Source: a virus. Taken from it: a DNA stretch of 20,853 nt. The notes under the pieces are model-generated. The model ran no database searches and was not told where the DNA came from. It worked only from the letters and a program-made list of their open reading frames with translations. The translations under genes were made by a program, and so were the position numbers. Location of the stretch: IMG/VR virus record IMGVR_UViG_3300042691_035511, positions 1 through 20,853 of that record, one strand, 5' to 3'. Positions 1-7,748 of this stretch are shown here, in pieces (the first letter of the stretch is position 1; every line of letters starts with the position of its first letter).

Positions 1-63
1 TGCAACGCTCATCGTCTAGGAAATACACACACTCCGTCTGGGTTGTAAGGAAAATGCCCATAA
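1..63 (+). other. Left edge, leader of the terminase gene
   Basis: No complete gene fits here. Frame 1 is open from the window edge to a TAA at 46-48 and could be the last 15 codons of an upstream gene (a small terminase would be expected there), but this is too short to judge. An AAGGA at 47-51 is the likely ribosome site for the terminase ATG at 64, with a long spacing of 12 bases. A competing ATG at 54 opens only a 13-codon frame. Confidence 0.25.
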
Positions 64-2160
64 ATGTCACCTGCTCAAGGCCACAAAGAGCGTGAACGAG
101 ACCAGGCCGCAAAGCGTCGTAAGCGAGCGGAAGAGAAAGATGTACCGATACCTGAGTGCGTCGATTTAGCGACCCGTGCAGAGCTTGAGAAGGATATTTA
201 CGAGTGGCTTTATTTTTTTGGTAATGGTGACTTCGAGTACAAGTTTACCGAAGCTCAAACCGAAATCATAAACGCAATTCTTCGCGCGATTGAATCAGGT
301 GGCGACCAAGCAATTGCAGCTCCGCGCGGTGAAGGAAAAACCTATTTGACGGAATGGGTCACGATGTATGCGGTACTCACCGGCAAGGTGCGTTTTGTGG
401 TCATCTTCTCAACGACTGGCAGTGACGCAGAGGACTGCTTGAAATCGATCAAAACACGCTTTGAAGAGAATGGAATCTTGCGATCCTATTACCCTGAAGT
501 CTGCGAACCGATTGCCGCATTGGAGAGCACGCCACAGAGAGCGCACAGTCAGACCGTGAGCGGTAAGCGTCAGGATACCGGAGCCACGTTTCAGAAAGTG
601 TCTTCAAAGTTCTCTTGGTGTGGCCGCGAAATCGTGTTGCCCAACGTGCCTGGTTCACGATCAGCGAAAACTATCATTGCCACACGCGGTCTCGATTCAG
701 CGGTGCGCGGCATGAAACGCGGCAATGTGCGTCCAGAGCTTGCGATTATCGATGATCCCGATACCGAAGAAACAGCAGCCAGCGAAGAGCAAACTAAAAA
801 GCTGGAACGTAAGATTGATAGAAACATTGCGTACCTTGGCGGGCAGAAACGACGAATAGCCCGCGTGCTGCTCACCACTTTGCAGAACAATGTTTGCGTC
901 TCTGCGATTTACACTGACCCAGAGAAGAAGCCTTCATTCAGGGGCAAGCGTTTCCGCTTTCTTATCGAGCCACCGGAACGCCAGGACCTGTGGGAAGAAT
1001 ATGTTATTCTTCGCCGAAACGACTGGATAAAAAGCACCAACAACGCGCAGGAGCTGTACAAGGCAAACCTTGAGGAAATGCAACGCGGTGCCAAACTTCT
1101 GAACCCAAACCGCAAGGGCGATGAAGGGCAAATTGACGCACTTGAATGCTTTTACTATGAAGTTGCTCGCACCAGCATGGAGGCCGTGCAAACCGAGCTG
1201 CAGAACGACCCACCGCAGGAGTTTGGCGGTACAGATTGCGGGCTTACTGCCAATCGAATTCAAAAGCAGGTATCTGGCTATCCTCGCCTAATGGTCCCGC
1301 CGGAATGCGTCAAAATCACTATGGGTTGCGACATCGGCAAGTACTCGCTGCACTGGGTTGTCAGGGCATGGCGCGCCGATGGCACAGGCTTCGTAATCGA
1401 TAAGGGCGTGCACGATGTGGTTAATACGACTCGCAATGTAGAGGAAGGCGTTGATGTCGCAATTTACAGAGCAATCCTAAGTCATCACGACCAAATGAGA
1501 CAAGTCAGGTATGCAACTGCTGATAAGCAGCTGCGGAAGATCGACATATCACTTTACGATGCTGGCTACAAAACAAATGCCGTTTACCAAGCCTGTCGAG
1601 ACATTGGCAAAGGTGTCTATCCCATCATGGGTGCAGGCAAGTCTAGTGGTTGCGTGAAGGTCTCGTTCAACGATGAACTCAAGGCCTCTCGCACAAAGAA
1701 GCCTGGGGACGGTTGGTTCTTTTCAAAGCAGAAATCATACAACGTCTGGCTGGTAATGGCCGATGCCGACCGTTGGAAAAATTGGGAACACGACCGCTGG
1801 CTTACCACTCTTGGCATGCCTGGTAGTATGCAGCTCTACGGTAGCCCAGCCACCGGAAACGAAGTGCTTTCCATCGACGAGCGCGACCACGTAAAGTACG
1901 CGCACCACATCATTAGCGAAACAGAAGTAGAAGAGTTCCATAACGGCGCATTGCGTCGTAGATGGCGAGTCAGGAACCATAATAACCACTGGCTTGATGC
2001 CAGCTACTATTCCGATGTCGGAGCCTCAATTGTTGGAATCCGCGTTGTGTCCGGCGTGGATTCGGCACCTGTTGAGGTTCCTTCGTCTGTTGCCAGCATG
2101 GTTTCCAGCGATGCAAGGAAGCCTCTCACTCTGGCAGAAATGGCGGCACAAGCACGATGA
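64..2160 (+). CDS. Terminase large subunit (TerL)
   Basis: This is the motor that packages phage DNA into the prohead and cuts the concatemer. The N-terminus is highly charged (about residues 8-26). The ATPase domain shows a Walker A motif APRGEGKT at residues 86-93 and a Walker B LAIIDD at 226-231. The C-terminal nuclease half has three aspartates placed as in RNase H-like terminase nucleases: D423 in GCDIG, D499 in LYDAGY, and D645 in HWLDASYY. At 698 residues it is longer than the usual 450-650. The last residues include PLTLAEMAA (687-695), repeated at the start of the next protein. It overlaps the next gene by ATGA (2157-2160). The place ahead of gpW-like and portal genes is the classical one. 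ATPase and nuclease motifs are seen; the catalytic assignment of the aspartates is inferred. Confidence 0.93.
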   Translation: MSPAQGHKERERDQAAKRRKRAEEKDVPIPECVDLATRAELEKDIYEWLYFFGNGDFEYKFTEAQTEIINAILRAIESGGDQAIAAPRGEGKTYLTEWVTMYAVLTGKVRFVVIFSTTGSDAEDCLKSIKTRFEENGILRSYYPEVCEPIAALESTPQRAHSQTVSGKRQDTGATFQKVSSKFSWCGREIVLPNVPGSRSAKTIIATRGLDSAVRGMKRGNVRPELAIIDDPDTEETAASEEQTKKLERKIDRNIAYLGGQKRRIARVLLTTLQNNVCVSAIYTDPEKKPSFRGKRFRFLIEPPERQDLWEEYVILRRNDWIKSTNNAQELYKANLEEMQRGAKLLNPNRKGDEGQIDALECFYYEVARTSMEAVQTELQNDPPQEFGGTDCGLTANRIQKQVSGYPRLMVPPECVKITMGCDIGKYSLHWVVRAWRADGTGFVIDKGVHDVVNTTRNVEEGVDVAIYRAILSHHDQMRQVRYATADKQLRKIDISLYDAGYKTNAVYQACRDIGKGVYPIMGAGKSSGCVKVSFNDELKASRTKKPGDGWFFSKQKSYNVWLVMADADRWKNWEHDRWLTTLGMPGSMQLYGSPATGNEVLSIDERDHVKYAHHIISETEVEEFHNGALRRRWRVRNHNNHWLDASYYSDVGASIVGIRVVSGVDSAPVEVPSSVASMVSSDARKPLTLAEMAAQAR

Positions 2161-2393
2161 GCGAAGAAAGGAAGCGACCTTTGACACTAGCAGAAATGGC
2201 GGCAATGTCCGCATCTACCGATGGTTGGCAGTGCCCTCGTTGTGGCTGTAAGGATTGGCGAGTGGTGAACAGTCACGAGCGCAACGGAGTGCGAAAACGA
2301 CAGCGAGTTTGCCGGAATTGCGAGTACGATTTGCCCACTATTGAGTTTCCTGTACCGCAAGGATACCGCATAGAAATCGTGAAAGATGAATAA
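2157..2393 (+). CDS. Small zinc-ribbon protein between terminase and portal
   Basis: A 78-residue protein with one four-cysteine zinc ribbon: C26-P-R-C29 and C52-R-N-C55. Between them lies a basic stretch, GVRKRQR, like the arginine-rich loop of the NrdR-type zinc ribbon, and TIE follows the last pair much as in that family. The N-terminus carries RPLTLAEMAA, nearly the same peptide as the terminase tail. It starts inside the terminase stop (ATGA), so translation is probably coupled. The likely role is nucleic-acid or protein binding during packaging or late regulation, but no function is established. It is too short, and lacks the helix-turn-helix, for a typical small terminase. Confidence 0.8.
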   Translation: MSEERKRPLTLAEMAAMSASTDGWQCPRCGCKDWRVVNSHERNGVRKRQRVCRNCEYDLPTIEFPVPQGYRIEIVKDE

Positions 2394-2473
2394 TTTTCAC
2401 TGTCATTTACTACATATAGTAATCTTGGGATAAATCGCTTGATGAAAGCTCGCTCCTGTGTATCAATACACAC
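2394..2473 (+). promoter_or_regulatory. Intergenic stretch with two inverted repeats before the gpW-like gene
   Basis: This 80-base gap is AT-rich and holds two perfect inverted repeats. The first is TTACTA-CATA-TAGTAA around 2407-2422. The second is TGTGTAT-CA-ATACACA at 2457-2472 and ends one base before the ATG at 2474. No Shine-Dalgarno sequence is present, because the second hairpin occupies its place. A weak promoter (TTGATG at 2439, TATCAA at 2461) could be drawn but would start the RNA almost at the ATG. The stretch may act as a translation control element or protein site. Neither repeat has a following T run, so they are not terminators. Confidence 0.4.
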
Positions 2474-2686
2474 ATGAGCACGCCAGAAACTCCTAACGAA
2501 GCGATTGAAGAGGCCATTGTTGGCGGCGTAAAACGTACGCGCGAAGATGCCAACGGTCAGGAAATTGAATCACACTCTATTCGTGACATGATCGCTGGAG
2601 CCAATCACCTGGCTAACACAAATGCAGCTTCTAAAAATCACATGGGCTTGCGATTTACCAAGCTAATTCCACCGGGCGGGGGTTAG
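2474..2686 (+). CDS. gpW-like head-to-tail joining protein
   Basis: A 70-residue protein in the lambda W position, between terminase and portal. Its pattern resembles gpW: a helical start, a lysine/arginine hairpin with DANGQEIES, a second helix (about 35-50), and an ending FTKLIPPGGG like the short flexible gpW tail. In lambda, gpW plugs the portal after packaging and prepares it for gpFII and the tail. The match is by length, layout and position rather than strong sequence identity. The ATG at 2474 has no ribosome site, and the only other in-frame Met is too far inside, so the start is kept. The stop lies two bases before the portal ATG. Confidence 0.65.
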   Translation: MSTPETPNEAIEEAIVGGVKRTREDANGQEIESHSIRDMIAGANHLANTNAASKNHMGLRFTKLIPPGGG

Positions 2687-2688
2687 GC

Positions 2689-4194
2689 ATGATCGCTCTT
2701 GCAAATCGCATTGCTGCAAGCTCTCCCGTCGATGATGCTCTGCTTGGCATCACGCCAGCTCAGCGCAGGGCGATGGTTCGTACCGACATTGTCGAATCTG
2801 CTAATGATCGAACAGCAATCAAAGCCAAGTACGACGCTGCCAGCGATTCCGATGAATTTAAAAACTATTGGGCTAACGCTGATGCTCTCGATGCTGACTC
2901 AGCACATTCCAAGCATGTTCGAGCCAAGCTGGTAAAGCGCTCACGTTACGAAGTTGGCAACAACGGTTTCACAGATGGCATCGTGCAAACGCACGCCAAT
3001 TTCGTGGTTGGACTCGGCTGTAAATTGCGGATGCTGACACAGAACAAAGAGTTTAACGAAACTGTAGAACGCGAGTTTGCAGCATGGTGCAAAGCTACTC
3101 AGTTCCGCCGTAAATTGTGGTGCTTGTGCCACGCAAAAGTTCAAGACGGTGAATCGTTCGGAATTCTAAAGAGCAACCCCAAAGTAAAACATCCCGTTAA
3201 GCTCGACATGGTTGTATTCGAGGCTGAACAATGCCAGAGCCAACACACTCCGTTTAATGTCCCTGGCCATATCGACGGTATTATCTTCGACGAATTCGGC
3301 AACCCTGAATTCTACGAAGTGCTCAAGTATCACCCTGGCAGCCAGTTCAACACGATGTACGAAGCTCCTGAGTTGGTGCCAGCTAAGTTTGTTGTGCATT
3401 GGTTCATGCTTCGCCGGCCTGGTCAGCATCGCGGCATTCCTGAAATGAAGTCAACCATGCAGGTTGGTGCCAGTTCCCGACGCTGGCGCGAGGCTACCGT
3501 AAGTGCTGCTGAGAACATTGCGAGATTCTCCCTGTTTCTGCGCACTGCGTTTCAGCCTGACGAAATGGTGCAGCCAGCGGCAATGTCAACCCTCGAAATT
3601 CAAAAGGGGATGATGACCGCTTTGCCTGCTGGTCAGGATGCGTTTCAACCCAAGGCAGAGCAGCCCAACGCATCCTATGAAACATTTAACGAAGCCCAAA
3701 TTAACGAGCAGGCACGCCCTAAAAACATGCCGCTCAATATCGCTAAGTGTGATTCGAGCCGATACAACTTTGCCTCTGGTCGATTAGACCGCCAAGTGTA
3801 TTTCGGTGGTGTCGATGTCGAACGCCAAGAGTGCGAGGAATGCGTCTTGGCGAAAGTGTTTCCGCTCTGGTACGAGGACGCTGTATTGCGATTCGGCTGG
3901 GATGCTCCGCCTGACGAAACTCCCCCTCATACATTTGACTTTCCCAAACATCCAGAAGCCGATCTGGAAAGTGAAGCTAAGGCCAATGACGTTAAGCTGC
4001 GTAACGGCTCACTGACTTTGTCACAACTCTACGCAAATGACAGCGAAGACTTCTTCGACAAGCTCAAAGAACTGGCTGAGGACTACGGAATTACCGAAGA
4101 AGAAGCCCGTAAGGTGCTGCTCGATACCGTGTTTTATCGTCGCTATCAAGCCTATCCACAGAATCAAAAACAGGAGACAGGCACCGATGCTTAG
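2689..4194 (+). CDS. Portal protein, lambda gpB type
   Basis: The portal forms the ring at one head vertex through which DNA enters and to which the neck binds. At 501 residues it fits the lambda-type family. Family-like features include the early RSRYEVGNNGF segment (about residues 84-94) followed by IVQTHANFVVGLGCKL, the KVQDGESFG block, DMVVFEAEQC, and the FVVHWFMLRRPGQHRGIP block in the middle, typical of the wing and stem region. The C-terminus is acidic and helical and may be a flexible tail. The gene starts two bases after the gpW-like stop, and its last 8 bases overlap the protease-capsid gene. Recognition as a portal is firm from these motifs and the gene order. Confidence 0.92.
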   Translation: MIALANRIAASSPVDDALLGITPAQRRAMVRTDIVESANDRTAIKAKYDAASDSDEFKNYWANADALDADSAHSKHVRAKLVKRSRYEVGNNGFTDGIVQTHANFVVGLGCKLRMLTQNKEFNETVEREFAAWCKATQFRRKLWCLCHAKVQDGESFGILKSNPKVKHPVKLDMVVFEAEQCQSQHTPFNVPGHIDGIIFDEFGNPEFYEVLKYHPGSQFNTMYEAPELVPAKFVVHWFMLRRPGQHRGIPEMKSTMQVGASSRRWREATVSAAENIARFSLFLRTAFQPDEMVQPAAMSTLEIQKGMMTALPAGQDAFQPKAEQPNASYETFNEAQINEQARPKNMPLNIAKCDSSRYNFASGRLDRQVYFGGVDVERQECEECVLAKVFPLWYEDAVLRFGWDAPPDETPPHTFDFPKHPEADLESEAKANDVKLRNGSLTLSQLYANDSEDFFDKLKELAEDYGITEEEARKVLLDTVFYRRYQAYPQNQKQETGTDA

Positions 4195-6325
4195 CGAATT
4201 ACCAATTATTGCCAGTGATGCAAATGTTTACACGTTTGAGGCGATTGAATTTATCGCCACGGCAAGCATTGAAGCTGCTGCGGACGCAAGCGGTACGCCT
4301 AAGTTTTCAACCGTTGCATACACTGGCGGCATCCTGAAAACTAACAAATACCCCAAGGGAATCATTGTTGACCTGCAAGGATTGCAGCCATCGGAACGCA
4401 TCTTGGCGAACCTGAAGCACGACCAAGAACGTTTAGTTGGCCATGTAACAAACACAGCCAACGATGGCAGAAAACTCACGCTCGACGGTCTGCTCTCCTA
4501 TCCAGGCGAGCCACGTAACGAGGTTATCGAAGCCGACAAAAACGGCTTTCCTTGGAACACTTCAATTGAAGCCTTACCTTATGCCGGAAGTGTCGAACAC
4601 ATTGCCGCTGGCAAGATCGTAACAGTGAACGGTCAAACCTTTGTAGGTCCCGTCGATGTTGCGCGAAAAAGTATTTTAGCTGGGGTTGGGTTTGTGCCAC
4701 GTGGTGCAGACCAGAAATCTACAGTAACTATTGCGGCATCTGCCGCCAATATCCGTAAGGAGAATGAACCGATGAACTTTGAACAATGGATCATGGCGAT
4801 GCAGCTTGACCTGACAACGCTAACCGATGCACAAAAAGCCGCCTTGAAAAAGGAATACGACAGCAAGGCGGCACAGCCAGAACCTATCAAGGCTGCCAGT
4901 TTTGATGCTGAAGAAATTGCCGAAATTTATGCCGAACACAATTCCAATCTGGAAGTTGTGTTTGCAAATCGTGAGGAAGGTGTGCCTGCGCCTAAGTTTG
5001 CGGAAATCAAAGCCGCTGGCTTGAAAACCTCGCGTGAAATCAAAAAGAAGGCTGTTTCCGAAAAATGGGCTGGTCCCAAGCTGGAAGTTGAGCTTATCAA
5101 AGCTGCCAGCGCCATTGAGTTGAAGCTCATTGAAGCCGAACGGCCAACTGGTCCTGCTATTCATTCCAGCCGCAAAGACATGAGTGGCGACGTAATCGAA
5201 GCTGCTTTGTGCCAGTCGTTGAACATTCCTGACCATGAAAAAGGATTCAGCGATAAAACTCTGCAAACTTCGCATTCACAGTTCCGTGGTCGAATGGGAT
5301 TGCAACAGGCGATTATCATTGCCGCTGCCCAAAACGGCATGCCATTAGCACCAGGCGACCGAATCACCGACGGTAACTTGCGTGAGGTGTTGCGATTTGC
5401 ATTACCTGTACACGGCACTGCATTCACTGCCGTTTCACTCTCAGGCATATTATCGAATGTGGCCAACAAGGAACTGTTAGCTGGATACGTAACGGAAGAT
5501 CAGACCTGGCGTGAAATTTCGGACATCAAAACGTCGAACAATTTCCACGCCATGACTTCATACCGCATGATCGATGGCATGGAGTACGAAGAATTGTCTC
5601 CGACTGGTCACATGGCGCATGGAAAGGTCGGCGAAGAGTCCTACAGTCGCCAAGTCAAGACCTACGCCAAGATGTTCGCTTTAACCCGCCCTCATATCAT
5701 TAACGATGACCTGAGCGCGTTCGACGATATCCGTATTCGTTTAGGCCGTGGCGCTATCCTGAAATTCCTCAAGATTTTCTGGACTGAATTCTTGGCCGAC
5801 GCTTCCACGTTCTGGACTGCTGCTCGCACCAATTATATCACTGGTGCAACAACTAACCTTGGCACCGATGGCGTTGGTTTGGGCTTGGGTGCAACTGCAT
5901 ACCGTGAACGTAAATCGGCAGCGGTAAACAGCGATGAAACCACTCGCTTCATGCTCGGTGGCGAGCCAGCCAAATTGCTTGTGCCTTCGGCTTTGACCAA
6001 CAATGCTGAAATTCTGTACAAGAATAACAACTTGGCCAGCGTAAAAGCCAGTGATGCAAATATCCATGCCGGTAAGTATCGACCTATCACTGTGACGCAG
6101 TTAGGCGATACCTCCTACACAGGCAGCAGTACGACTGCATGGTATTTGTTCGGCAACAACATGAACCCAATGGCAGTGAGCTTCCTGAACGGAAATCAAA
6201 ACCCAACGGTGGATTCTGCCGATGCCGACTTCGATCAGCTCGGGATTCAGTTCCGAGGTTATCACGACTTCGGCTGTAACAAATCGGAATACATGGCTGG
6301 TATCAAATCCAAGGGTGCCGCCTAG
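4187..6325 (+). CDS. Prohead serine protease fused to major capsid protein
   Basis: A single 712-residue frame encodes both maturation protease and shell protein. Residues 1-190 resemble the HK97/Mu-type prohead protease, with likely catalytic His78 in LKHDQE, Ser126 in WNTSIEA, and a GFVPRGAD segment near 168. Residues about 196-330 are helical and charged, as in a scaffold or delta domain. From about 331 follows the capsid fold, including LREVLRFALPVHGTAF, a long W/F-rich region, and the end FRGYHDFGCNKSEYM. Such protease-capsid fusions are known in phages. The open frame extends back to 4037, but ATG 4187 is preferred: it has AGGAG at 4172-4176 and overlaps the portal end by 8 bases, whereas the earlier part overlaps the portal by 150 bases. 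A second, strongly signalled start lies inside at 4772. Confidence 0.88.
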   Translation: MLSELPIIASDANVYTFEAIEFIATASIEAAADASGTPKFSTVAYTGGILKTNKYPKGIIVDLQGLQPSERILANLKHDQERLVGHVTNTANDGRKLTLDGLLSYPGEPRNEVIEADKNGFPWNTSIEALPYAGSVEHIAAGKIVTVNGQTFVGPVDVARKSILAGVGFVPRGADQKSTVTIAASAANIRKENEPMNFEQWIMAMQLDLTTLTDAQKAALKKEYDSKAAQPEPIKAASFDAEEIAEIYAEHNSNLEVVFANREEGVPAPKFAEIKAAGLKTSREIKKKAVSEKWAGPKLEVELIKAASAIELKLIEAERPTGPAIHSSRKDMSGDVIEAALCQSLNIPDHEKGFSDKTLQTSHSQFRGRMGLQQAIIIAAAQNGMPLAPGDRITDGNLREVLRFALPVHGTAFTAVSLSGILSNVANKELLAGYVTEDQTWREISDIKTSNNFHAMTSYRMIDGMEYEELSPTGHMAHGKVGEESYSRQVKTYAKMFALTRPHIINDDLSAFDDIRIRLGRGAILKFLKIFWTEFLADASTFWTAARTNYITGATTNLGTDGVGLGLGATAYRERKSAAVNSDETTRFMLGGEPAKLLVPSALTNNAEILYKNNNLASVKASDANIHAGKYRPITVTQLGDTSYTGSSTTAWYLFGNNMNPMAVSFLNGNQNPTVDSADADFDQLGIQFRGYHDFGCNKSEYMAGIKSKGAA
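4757..4774 (+). promoter_or_regulatory. Internal ribosome site and start within the protease-capsid gene
   Basis: AAGGAG (4757-4762) precedes an in-frame ATG (4772-4774) by 9 bases, at the exact junction between the protease and the helical scaffold-like region. Starting here would give a 517-residue protein (Met196 of the fusion) with scaffold and capsid parts but no protease. This layout resembles lambda C/Nu3, in which the scaffold is made from an internal start. The site is seen; its use is inferred. Confidence 0.55.
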
Positions 6326-6354
6326 TATTTCATCAAATCAGTATTTTCAAATCA
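6324..6354 (+). repeat. Short imperfect direct repeat after the capsid gene
   Basis: AGTATTTCATCAAATCA (6324-6340) is followed by AGTATTTTCAAATCA (6340-6354), two bases shorter. It fills most of the 52-base AT-rich gap between the capsid stop and the next gene. It may be a leftover of slippage or a protein site; nothing shows a function. Confidence 0.5.
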
Positions 6355-6377
6355 CTTAAATTCAATAGTCGGAGATA

Positions 6378-7322
6378 ATGACAATGGAACTTGAAACAGT
6401 AAAAAACGCGGAGTATATCGACTTCACGCCCACCGCTGCTGTTAGCGCTGGCGAAGTCATTCAACTGCCAGACGGGCGTGCAGCTTACAGCCCCGTCGAT
6501 GTTGCGGCGGGTGAGCTTGGCTCGTTTGCAATTGGCCGCATCGTGCGAGTTGCTAAGACAGCCTCAATGGTTGTTTTGTATGGTAGCAGCCTCTTCTGGG
6601 ACGCCTCTGCCAACGCTGCTCACTTGCGCCACCGCAACGACAAAGATTTCTTTCTAGGCACTGCCAAGGAAGATGGCACATCGTCTGCAACCACAATCTT
6701 GGTTGAACTGAATTTGCAGCCCGTGTACACCGCAACCTTGGCCGATGGATTCGTTAGTGTGCCTATCGAGACCGCTGGCTTCGTGGCAGCAAACGGCGTG
6801 GGTGACGGTGTTAATTTGCGTTTCTCTGCAACCGCAGAAGCTCAAAAGGTTGACGCTCTCTCACATCGTGCCTTTGCCGTTGGTACGCCAGCGATTGTGG
6901 ATGTGCTCATTTGCGTAAATACCAATGGCGATGCAGCTGCTGTTGACATCAATATCGGATTGGCTAATGCCACGCATGCCACCGATGCCGATTCCATTAC
7001 CGAATCGTTGTTTGTGCATATCGATGGGGCTTCGACAAACATTGCTATCGAAAGTGACGATGGCACCACCGAAGTTGCTGCTACGGATACGACGGTTGAC
7101 TTCACCGCTGGTACTCCTTTCCTTGTGCAATTCGATTTGCGAGACAACGAAGACATTCAGGTTTACGTCGATGGCGTGAACGTGCTGCCTTCCAGTGTGT
7201 TCAAGCTCGATGCTGCCACAGGTCCGCTGAAACTGCTGGCGCACATGGAAAAAACCAGCGACGACAGCCCTGGTAACGTGTCCGTTCTCACGCTCGGATA
7301 CCGTACTTTCCAAGCGTTCTAA
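6378..7322 (+). CDS. Capsid decoration protein, DUF2190-like, with extra beta domain
   Basis: The first 110 or so residues follow the pattern of the small DUF2190 capsid cement proteins: a GEVIQLPDGRAAYSPVDVAAG segment, then a run like G-x-I-x-V-A-K-T with LFWDASANAA. Cement proteins bind the outside of the expanded capsid and stabilise it. Residues about 115-314 are an added, beta-rich, glycine- and aspartate-rich domain ending in LTLGYRTFQAF, which looks like a lectin or concanavalin-type beta sandwich displayed on the head. At 314 residues it is about three times the usual family length. GGAG at 6371-6374 lies only 3 bases before ATG 6378 but 9 before the in-frame ATG 6384, which may be the true start. 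The cement call is fairly sure; the lectin-like call is inferred. Confidence 0.7.
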   Translation: MTMELETVKNAEYIDFTPTAAVSAGEVIQLPDGRAAYSPVDVAAGELGSFAIGRIVRVAKTASMVVLYGSSLFWDASANAAHLRHRNDKDFFLGTAKEDGTSSATTILVELNLQPVYTATLADGFVSVPIETAGFVAANGVGDGVNLRFSATAEAQKVDALSHRAFAVGTPAIVDVLICVNTNGDAAAVDINIGLANATHATDADSITESLFVHIDGASTNIAIESDDGTTEVAATDTTVDFTAGTPFLVQFDLRDNEDIQVYVDGVNVLPSSVFKLDAATGPLKLLAHMEKTSDDSPGNVSVLTLGYRTFQAF

Positions 7323-7345
7323 TCGCTGCTCAAGATTAACCTTCT

Positions 7346-7379
7346 AAAGGGCAGAGCTGTAACAAGCCTGCCCTTTTTT
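7346..7379 (+). terminator. Rho-independent terminator after the head genes
   Basis: The stem AAAGGGCAG (7346-7354) pairs with CTGCCCTTT (7368-7376), and an inner GCT/AGC pairing tightens the loop. The 3' arm runs into a T tract ending at 7379. The next ribosome site, GGAG, begins at 7380. It probably lowers transcription of the neck and tail genes relative to the capsid genes. Confidence 0.8.
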
Positions 7380-7391
7380 GGAGTAACGACA

Positions 7392-7748
7392 GTGACACGA
7401 TTCAGCTTATTTCAGAAAAGAGGACTGGTCCGACATCTGCAATTAAATCCTGCATCGATCACCTACACACCTGCCTCAGGATCACCAGCCACGTTTTTGG
7501 CAATCATCTTTCCAGAGACCAGTGGCGAAGAAGTTGAGACCAAAGGCGGTGTAAAAATCTCCTATAAACGCAACTGCTCGATTCTCAGAGACGATATTGA
7601 TAACCCTCTGGAAAACGCAGCGGTAACATACGACGGGACTGATTACACGGTTAATAAAATCATGAGCCGTGACGAAAATCGCACGATGGTAGAACTCATT
7701 CGCGTGGCTTACAAATCGCGCGGTCAAGGTGTTGAGGCTAAACGGTAA
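7392..7748 (+). CDS. Probable head-tail joining or stopper protein
   Basis: A 118-residue protein with a GTG start preceded by GGAG at 7380-7383 (8-base spacing). The sequence alternates beta strands: VTYDGTDYTVNKI, then RTMVELIRVAY near the end. The pattern of a strand-rich domain with a short 'YDGTDYTV' turn is typical of small head-closure proteins such as lambda gpFII, which cap the neck and receive the tail. Its place as first gene after the capsid block fits this. The call rests on size, fold pattern and position, not on a recognised family motif. Confidence 0.5.
   Translation: MTRFSLFQKRGLVRHLQLNPASITYTPASGSPATFLAIIFPETSGEEVETKGGVKISYKRNCSILRDDIDNPLENAAVTYDGTDYTVNKIMSRDENRTMVELIRVAYKSRGQGVEAKR

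Noticed and set aside
2439-2466. Promoter-like pair TTGATG / TATCAA
   Set aside because: Both boxes match poorly, the spacing is 16, and the RNA would begin at the ATG; not enough for a promoter call.
4037-4186. Upstream extension of the protease-capsid frame to an ATG at 4037
   Set aside because: It overlaps the portal gene fully and reads as low-complexity basic sequence; ATG 4187 has a ribosome site and the usual short overlap.
4820-5275. 151-residue minus-strand frame
   Set aside because: It is a Phe-rich shadow of the capsid fusion gene.
6861-7313. 150-residue minus-strand frame
   Set aside because: It is a shadow of the decoration-protein gene.
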